From Demequinaceae bacterium (GTDB lineage: Bacteria; Actinomycetota; Actinomycetes; Actinomycetales; Demequinaceae), in NCBI GenBank assembly GCA_016933155.1, contig JAFGBM010000001.1:1-64000 (forward strand): a DNA stretch of 64,000 nucleotides, in the 5' to 3' direction. The position numbers were made by a program, and so were the translations under genes. Shown here one piece after another: positions 58,867-64,000 of the stretch. Position 1 is the first letter of the stretch. Every line of letters starts with the position of its first letter. The notes under the pieces are model-generated. The model was not told the DNA's origin. It saw only the letters and a list, made by a program, of their open reading frames with translations, and did not search any database.

Positions 58867-60756
58867 ATGACTACCGAGGTTTCCACCGAGACCGTGACGG
58901 TGACCGTTGACGACATCGAGGTCACGGTCCCCAAGGGCACGAGCATCCTCGAGGCCGCGCGCAAAGCCGGCATCGACATCCCGACCCTGTGCCACCATCC
59001 CGACCTGCCCGACGCCGGCGTCTGCCGCATGTGCGTCGTCGAGGTGGACGGACAGCGCAACCTCCAGGCGAGCTGCGCCTTCCCCCTGACGGACAAGGTC
59101 GAGATCACGACCCACAGCCCCCGCATCCACCAGGCCCGGCGTGACGTCCTCGACCTCATGCTTTCCGAGCACTACGGCAGCTGCCGGACCTGCGTCCGCA
59201 ACGGCAACTGCGAGCTGCAGGACCTGGCGGCGCAGTACGGCTGCGACTATGTCCGGTTCGGCCACAAGACCAAGGCGACCTCCTGCATCGACAACCTCGG
59301 TCCCTCGATCGTCCGGGACATGGACAAGTGCATCCAGTGCCTTCGCTGTGTTCGTACCTGCGCCGAGCTCCAGGGGATCGGCGCCCTCGGCGTCCTCGGC
59401 CGGGGATCCACGACCGAGGTCGGGACCTATCTCGACATCGCGCTGTCTGAGGTCAACTGCATCAACTGCGGCCAGTGCATCAACCGCTGCCCCACTGGAG
59501 CCCTCTCCGCCGTCGACAACACGGACCTGGTCTGGGCAGCCATCAAGGACCCGACCAAGCACGTCGTCATCCAGACCGCCCCGGCGCCCCGTGCAGGCAT
59601 CGGCGAGGAGTTCGGCCTGAAGCCGGGCACCCCGATGACGTGGCAGATGAACACCGCGCTCCGCCGGGTCGGCTTCGACAAGGTCTTCGACACCAACTTC
59701 TCGGCCGACCTCACCATCATCGAAGAAGGCACCGAGCTCCTGCTCCGCCTGTACAAGAACCTCGTCCTGGGAGACACCTCCCAGCCGGTGCCGCAGTTCA
59801 CCTCGTGCAGCCCGGGCTGGATCAAGTACATCGAACACCAGTACCCCGAATACCTCCCGAACCTGTCGACGTGCAAGAGCCCCCAGCAGATGTTCGGCGC
59901 ACTCATCAAGACCTTCTACGCCAAGAAGAACAACATCGACCCCAAGGACATCGTGTCGGTTTCGCTCATGCCCTGCACGGCCAAGAAGTTCGAGACCACG
60001 CGGCCGGAGATGACGGACAGCGGCTTCGCCGACGTCGACTTCGCCCTCACCTCCCGTGAGATCGCCAAGATGATCAAGGAATACGGCCTCGACCTTCCGG
60101 ACATGCCGAAGAGCGACTTCGACGACCCGTTCGGAACCGCCTCGGGATCCGGCGTGATCTTCGGAGCCACCGGCGGTGTCATGGAGGCCGCCCTCCGCAC
60201 CGTCGTCGAACTCGTCCTGGGTATCAAGGTCGAGGACCTCTTCGAGCACGCCGACATCGTTCCCGTCCGCGGATTCGAGGGCGTCCGGTACGTCGAGATC
60301 CAGATCCCCGACAAGGTCGGACCGGTCCCCGCGATCCTGGCCGACCTCGTCCCCGACTGGAACTGGCTCAAGGGCGCGACGCTGAAGGTTGCCGTCGCGC
60401 ACGGCACGGCGAACGCCGAGAAGGTCATGGAGGACATCAAGGCCGGCGGCAAGTTCAGCGAATGCCACTTCATCGAGTTCATGGCCTGCCCCGGGGGATG
60501 CCTTGGAGGCGGCGGCCAGCCGATCCCGACGAGCGAGGCCATCCGCCAGGCCCGCGCCAACGCCATCTACGGCGAGGACGCCGCCTACGGCGAGGAGGGT
60601 CGTGCCCGCAAGAGCCACGAGAACCCGCCCGTCATGAAGCTGTACGAGGAATTCCTCACGGACGGGCCGTGCGGCCACATCAGCCACCACCTGCTCCACA
60701 CCGAATACACGAACCGGGGCACGTTCATCGCCACGAAGACCAAGAAGGAGTCCTGA
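58867..60756 (+). CDS. hydA: [FeFe] hydrogenase catalytic subunit
   Basis: 629 residues. Domains: [2Fe-2S] ferredoxin (about 1-80; CHHPDLPDAGVCRMC...C), His-ligated [4Fe-4S] (HYGSCRTCVRNGNC, near 101), two [4Fe-4S] ferredoxin motifs (CIQCLRCVRTC near 155, CINCGQCINRC near 198), then the H-cluster domain with TSCSPGW near 313, MPCTAKKFE near 367 and MACPGGCLGGGGQP near 538, and the short small-subunit-like tail. Makes or consumes H2. The first H-cluster motif has S where many enzymes have a second C (TSCCPGW). No maturation genes (hydE, hydF, hydG) are in the window. The stop overlaps the next start by one base. Confidence 0.96.
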   Translation: MTTEVSTETVTVTVDDIEVTVPKGTSILEAARKAGIDIPTLCHHPDLPDAGVCRMCVVEVDGQRNLQASCAFPLTDKVEITTHSPRIHQARRDVLDLMLSEHYGSCRTCVRNGNCELQDLAAQYGCDYVRFGHKTKATSCIDNLGPSIVRDMDKCIQCLRCVRTCAELQGIGALGVLGRGSTTEVGTYLDIALSEVNCINCGQCINRCPTGALSAVDNTDLVWAAIKDPTKHVVIQTAPAPRAGIGEEFGLKPGTPMTWQMNTALRRVGFDKVFDTNFSADLTIIEEGTELLLRLYKNLVLGDTSQPVPQFTSCSPGWIKYIEHQYPEYLPNLSTCKSPQQMFGALIKTFYAKKNNIDPKDIVSVSLMPCTAKKFETTRPEMTDSGFADVDFALTSREIAKMIKEYGLDLPDMPKSDFDDPFGTASGSGVIFGATGGVMEAALRTVVELVLGIKVEDLFEHADIVPVRGFEGVRYVEIQIPDKVGPVPAILADLVPDWNWLKGATLKVAVAHGTANAEKVMEDIKAGGKFSECHFIEFMACPGGCLGGGGQPIPTSEAIRQARANAIYGEDAAYGEEGRARKSHENPPVMKLYEEFLTDGPCGHISHHLLHTEYTNRGTFIATKTKKES

Positions 60757-61265
60757 TGCTGACCGTTCCGCCGCAGCTGGCCCCGGAATTCGAGACCCTG
60801 AGCAAGGAGATCGACGCACTCCTCAAGACCCACGGCCGGGGGCGAGACGCCCTCATCCCCGTGCTTCAGGACCTCAGGGAGCGGCACAACGAGATCAGCG
60901 ACCTGGCCATGCAGATCGTCGGAGACCGGCTTCGCGTTCCCGCCGTCGAGGTCCAGGGCGTCGCGACCTTCTACTCGTTCCTCGGGACGGACGCCACCGG
61001 CCAGCACGTGATTCACCTGTGCCGCACCCTCAGTTGCGACATGGCCGGGGCGAAATCGATTGCCAAGACGCTGTCCAAGGAACTCGGCATCAAGTTCGGA
61101 GAGACCACCGAGGACGGTCAGTTCACCCTCAAGTGGTCCAACTGCATCGGGATGTGCGACCAGGCCCCCGCGGCCCTCGTCAACCGCGAGGCCGTCGGCA
61201 ATCTCACCCCCGAACGGGTCAAGGAGATCATCGCCGGGCTCCGGGCGAAGGACGCCAAGAAGTAG
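60756..61265 (+). CDS. [FeFe] hydrogenase NuoE-like subunit
   Basis: 169 residues from ATG 60756, overlapping the hydA stop (TGATG). Thioredoxin-like [2Fe-2S] subunit with cysteines CRTLSC near 88 and CIGMC near 129, and VPAVEVQGVATFYSFL typical of NuoE. It links the flavin subunit and hydrogenase, as in trimeric HydABC/HndACD complexes. Gene order flavoprotein - catalytic - NuoE differs from the common NuoE-first order. Confidence 0.94.
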   Translation: MLTVPPQLAPEFETLSKEIDALLKTHGRGRDALIPVLQDLRERHNEISDLAMQIVGDRLRVPAVEVQGVATFYSFLGTDATGQHVIHLCRTLSCDMAGAKSIAKTLSKELGIKFGETTEDGQFTLKWSNCIGMCDQAPAALVNREAVGNLTPERVKEIIAGLRAKDAKK

Positions 61266-61289
61266 CGATCGGTCCGGTTCCGGCCGGGC

Positions 61290-62219
61290 TCAGACAGCGA
61301 CGGAACCGGCAGACCGGAGAGCCCGGACGAGCGCCCAGGCATAGGCGACGAATCCCGCGGGCATGAGGAGAAGGTAGACCGGGATGTTGGTCTCGACCTC
61401 GGCCCCTGCCCCGTAGGCAACGGTGTAGACGACGGTGGCGAGGGCGGGTATCGCCAGGAACCAGACGAGTTGCCTGACCTTGGTCGGGAAGGCGATCGTG
61501 AGCGGCTCCGTCGGGGGAAGTTCGGGCCCGGTCCGCGCCAAGGCCCTCCAGGTCAGGTACGCGAGCGGCGGCAGGATCACCAACGCCAGCCAGGTGACGA
61601 ATATCCCCGTCACGAGGTACTGGAAGGCGACGAGGCCGAAAACGACCCGGGTTCCGACGACGCTCGGCTCAAAGCCCCTCCTCATGAGTCGAGCGGCGAC
61701 GAGGTAGGCGGGGATGACCAGCACGGTCGCCGCGAACGAGTATGTGGCGAAGGACGCAACCGTCACCTGATGGTCCTCCTCGACCCACCAGTTGATCGCC
61801 CACACCCCGTAGGCGAGGCCTCCGGCGACCCCTATCCACACGAATGGCCGTGTCTGGCCCCGTCGGACGGCCCGATCGACCAACCACCACCCCACCATCA
61901 CCGAGATCAACGCATGCCAGGCCAGAGGGGTGAAGGAGATCGAGAGGGGCACCGCTTCATACATCTTCGTGACGACGATCCCCTCGATGATGAACCCATA
62001 GGCGGCACCCACCAGAAAGACCTGCCACCAGGAGCGGGTCTGAAAGCGCCAGCCGAGCCACAGAACCACGTAGGTGGCGATGGAATAGGTGAACCACACC
62101 CACAGCCATTCGGGCAGCGAATCCTCGGGTCTGACTCGAGCCCAGAACAGCAACTCCGAGAAATAGAAGAAGACGTACCCCATGCTCAGGGCGAGCCCGG
62201 CAGACCTCAGGAACCTCAC
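61290..62219 (-). CDS. Polytopic membrane protein, unknown function
   Basis: 309 residues, eight to nine hydrophobic helices rich in Trp, Tyr and Phe (YVFFYFSELLFW, WLWVWFTYSIATYVVLWLGW, VWAINWWVEEDH). No charged motif or known domain stands out. Convergent with the hydrogenase operon (24 bases between stops), and the TusA-like gene on the same strand ends 11 bases upstream of its start, so it may be the last gene of that operon. Confidence 0.78.
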   Translation of the reverse strand: MRFLRSAGLALSMGYVFFYFSELLFWARVRPEDSLPEWLWVWFTYSIATYVVLWLGWRFQTRSWWQVFLVGAAYGFIIEGIVVTKMYEAVPLSISFTPLAWHALISVMVGWWLVDRAVRRGQTRPFVWIGVAGGLAYGVWAINWWVEEDHQVTVASFATYSFAATVLVIPAYLVAARLMRRGFEPSVVGTRVVFGLVAFQYLVTGIFVTWLALVILPPLAYLTWRALARTGPELPPTEPLTIAFPTKVRQLVWFLAIPALATVVYTVAYGAGAEVETNIPVYLLLMPAGFVAYAWALVRALRSAGSVAV

Positions 62220-62230
62220 GGCTTTCCTCC

Positions 62231-62539
62231 TCAGCGAGTCATCCCCTTCCTCGATGCTAGCGAACTCTCCACAGCGTGCTGGGTCTTTCTGCTCCCCTTG
62301 AGGACCTCAAGACGGACGAGGTAGCCCCCCTCCGGAGCCGGCTCGATCGGGTCAATGGCGTGTCCAGCCCACTCGGCCCATGCAGGGAAATCGATCGCGG
62401 CGGAGTCATCATCGGCACGCACGACCACCGTGGTTCCACGCGAAAGGTAGCGCGTCGACTTCGCGACATGAATGAAGGTGGTCGGGTTCCCCAAGCCCCG
62501 TGCATCGACTTCGACGATGTCGGAAGCACTGCTTGTCAC
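62231..62539 (-). CDS. TusA-like protein lacking the sulfur-carrier cysteine
   Basis: 102 residues. TusA (SirA) fold: VDARGLGNPTTFIHVAKS, VVVRADDDSAAIDFPAWAEWAGHAI and a long polar C-terminus. In TusA the motif is DARGLxCPxP, where C carries a persulfide; here N18 replaces that cysteine and T20 or T21 the second proline. It cannot carry sulfur in the known manner. The start overlaps the upstream cysteine-desulfurase-like gene by ATGA. Fused desulfurase/TusA proteins are known in actinobacteria, so an association of the two products is likely. Confidence 0.82.
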   Translation of the reverse strand: MTSSASDIVEVDARGLGNPTTFIHVAKSTRYLSRGTTVVVRADDDSAAIDFPAWAEWAGHAIDPIEPAPEGGYLVRLEVLKGSRKTQHAVESSLASRKGMTR

Positions 62540-63705
62540 TGCGGAGCCCCCAAACTCAAGCGAACGGAATGGACGGCGCCGATGAGGGCCGCACCGAGAG
62601 CATCTATGTCCTCATCGACAATCCCAGGATGGAGGCCCAGTCGGATTGCTCCGTGCGTCATCGCACCCATCGCCGTGAGGGCAGGGCACGGACCCGATGG
62701 ATGCCGCCCGCAAGTACACCCGCAGCCAACGGCGAAGCCGCATGCATCGAGGGCACGAGCAACGGCAACGGCGTCGGCGTAGACGAAGGACACAGCCGTC
62801 ACGTGGGGCATCTGATCCAGGGGATGTCCGAGTAGAACGGAGTTCGGAATGGACTGAATCGCCCTCCGAAGCCGCGCTGTCGCTGCCGCGACCTTCCTGG
62901 TGGCCTCTTGTCTGCTCGCGTGGCTTTTCCTCAATGCAGCCGCCGCCGCTAATGCCGCCGGGATGCCGACGCTTCCAGTCGCCCATGGCGTCCCGCTCGG
63001 CCAACAGGGAAGCCAGCGCACATTGGGTCGAAGAGCGAGAACGCCGAAACCCCCGGGACCTCCCCAACTCGTCGGATCGGCGAGAAGGGCATCCCACTCC
63101 CGCGGCGGGTCAAGGGGCCCGATGCTCGCGGTCGCGTCAACAACGAGCGGAACCTTCGAGACAGTCGCGGCCGCATGGGCGTCCTCGACGGGCTGGATCG
63201 TCCCCACCTCGCGATTGGCGTGCTGGAGCGCGATGAAAGCCACGTCCACAACCGTCACCGCTCGAATGAGCAGGTCAAGCCTGACCCGCCCATGCTCGTC
63301 GACCGGGATCGAATCGAGGGCGTCCGGCCCTACATGATGGACGGCATCGGTAATCATCGCGGACTCGACAGCCGAGGCGACAACCCGAAACCGGCCGGAC
63401 CGGGCGGCGGCAAGTCCCATGATGAGCCGCTCGGCGGAAACAGCGGGCGTGGGAGCGAAATGGGTGTGAGCCGGGTGAGCGACGAGCAACGCCGCCATCT
63501 CTTCCCGGACGTCGTCAAGCATCTCCTTTGCCCGTCGTCCTTCCGCATGCAGACGAGCCGGATCGGCCCAACCATCGTCAAGCGCGGCAAGGTAGACGTC
63601 CCTCGCCTCCCGGTCGACGGGCATCACACCCACCGCATCTGCGTAGACCCGAGTAGCAGGCATGGTCGAAAGGGTATGTCCGGAAGGTTGCGATTCGGTT
63701 ACCAC
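62536..63705 (-). CDS. Cysteine-desulfurase-like protein without PLP-binding residues
   Basis: 389 residues with the fold pattern of class V aminotransferases/NifS: DGWADPARLHAEGRRAKEML, HANREVGTIQPVED, VVDATASIG, SWGGPGGFGVLAL, IRLGLHPGIVDEDID. Active-site residues are missing: the lysine that binds PLP and the preceding His are T212-S213, and the ring-stacking His is S115. Only D190 remains. The active-site loop has four cysteines CGCTCGRHPSGPC (328, 330, 332, 340), a metal- or disulfide-like cluster. The start is GTG 63705, three bases from the arsC stop; an ATG at 63663 fits the homologous start equally well. Confidence 0.85.
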   Translation of the reverse strand: MVTESQPSGHTLSTMPATRVYADAVGVMPVDREARDVYLAALDDGWADPARLHAEGRRAKEMLDDVREEMAALLVAHPAHTHFAPTPAVSAERLIMGLAAARSGRFRVVASAVESAMITDAVHHVGPDALDSIPVDEHGRVRLDLLIRAVTVVDVAFIALQHANREVGTIQPVEDAHAAATVSKVPLVVDATASIGPLDPPREWDALLADPTSWGGPGGFGVLALRPNVRWLPCWPSGTPWATGSVGIPAALAAAAALRKSHASRQEATRKVAAATARLRRAIQSIPNSVLLGHPLDQMPHVTAVSFVYADAVAVARALDACGFAVGCGCTCGRHPSGPCPALTAMGAMTHGAIRLGLHPGIVDEDIDALGAALIGAVHSVRLSLGAPQ

Positions 63706-63708
63706 GAC

Positions 63709-64000
63709 CTAGGTCGGCTCTCCCTCGAGCCGTTGAAGAAGCGCCGCGGTGTCCTCAAGCAGCCAATCCCGGATCTCCCGAAGGGAATCTAGGTCACCGT
63801 CCACGGGCTCAGGAGCTTCAGCATCGATGTACTCCCTCCCTGGAAGCCTGGGAATGGCCTCGATACATCCGAAGGCAACGACGGTTGTGGCCGCCTGAAG
63901 CATCTCGCGGGCCAGGGGCTTGGGAAACTCCCGGTTGACATCGACCCCGACCTCGCGCAACACAGGGCGCACCCCCGTGTGCAACGTCAAGGCGGGATCG
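63709..64000 (-). CDS. arsC: Arsenate reductase / low-molecular-weight phosphatase family protein (partial, C-terminal part)
   Basis: The right window edge cuts the N-terminus, with the catalytic P-loop. The remaining 97 codons read DPALTLHTGVRPVLREVGV, REFPKPLAREMLQAATTVVAFGC, IEAIPRLPGREYIDAEAP and EIRDWLLEDTAALL, matching the C-terminal half of LMW-phosphatase-type arsenate reductases (the VxxGC motif and PGxxYxDW/A region). These enzymes reduce arsenate using thiols. First gene visible of the arsC - desulfurase-like - TusA-like run. The actual function may be a tyrosine phosphatase. Confidence 0.75.
   Translation of the reverse strand, partial: DPALTLHTGVRPVLREVGVDVNREFPKPLAREMLQAATTVVAFGCIEAIPRLPGREYIDAEAPEPVDGDLDSLREIRDWLLEDTAALLQRLEGEPT

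Noticed and set aside
57613-60819. 1068-codon open frame on the minus strand across the hydrogenase genes
   Set aside because: It is antisense to three well-recognised genes. High third-position GC keeps the opposite frame free of stops; the product is low-complexity Asp/Gly/Val/Leu with no family.
62231-63705. Cysteine desulfurase and TusA called as ordinary sulfur-transfer enzymes
   Set aside because: The PLP lysine, two histidines and the carrier cysteine are all replaced, so the standard reaction cannot be claimed.

Overview
The window is high-GC DNA with densely packed genes, many ATGA stop/start overlaps and repeated signs of leaderless translation (a TANNNT box 6-7 bases before an ATG or GTG). 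The gene content points to an actinobacterium: DUF3000 - HRDC ribonuclease D - dxs - acnA, a tRNA Gly-Cys-Val cluster beside pabBC, an ECF sigma factor with a one-helix partner protein, PPK2, LacI-controlled ABC sugar uptake, and an aspartate racemase paired with an ATP-grasp ligase. A trimeric NAD-linked [FeFe] hydrogenase suggests a facultatively fermentative member, perhaps Micrococcales/Cellulomonadaceae-like. This placement is an inference from gene families, not from a marker gene.

Layout. 1-3785: a DNA restriction locus, hsdM - mrr-like - hsdS (hsdS runs off the left edge), with a divergent nuclease-like gene. 3786-11578: an unstable accessory region of toxin-antitoxin modules (frameshifted HEPN/MNT, Phd-VapC, MazEF-like) and their fragments, a repeated hairpin element, a cupin lipoprotein, a large unassigned protein and small membrane proteins. 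11579-18300: DUF1963 protein, membrane proteins, a secreted SGNH hydrolase with Ig-like tail and a lipoprotein. 18335-28662: pentose oligosaccharide utilisation: GH3 glycosidase, ABC permeases, binding protein, LacI regulator with a perfect 18-bp operator, xylulokinase, xylose isomerase and a mutarotase. 28679-32349: aldo/keto reductase, a second MazEF, a small membrane protein, a serine hydrolase with its HTH regulator. 32403-35438: ECF sigma factor with a duplicated-ectodomain membrane partner, then a tiny amphipathic protein. 35501-37922: pabB-pabC flanked by two almost identical valine tRNAs in opposite orientation, plus tRNA-Gly and tRNA-Cys. 37985-53468: housekeeping genes (ABC-2 exporter, PPK2, reductase, aspartate racemase/ATP-grasp ligase, gnd, DUF3000, rnd, dxs, acnA). 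53532-57504: two tandemly duplicated lipoproteins and a HipBA module with its operator-promoter. 57652-61265: the [FeFe] hydrogenase operon. 61290-64000: a membrane protein, then arsC (partial) - cysteine-desulfurase-like - TusA-like, whose two sulfur-handling proteins both lack their catalytic residues.

The features that stand out as possibly undescribed are: the arsC-linked cysteine desulfurase/TusA pair lacking PLP lysine and sulfur-carrier cysteine (62231-64000); the Mrr-type nuclease embedded by overlaps between hsdM and hsdS; the hairpin repeat and gene fragments around toxin-antitoxin loci; and the sigma factor partner with two tandem ectodomains.
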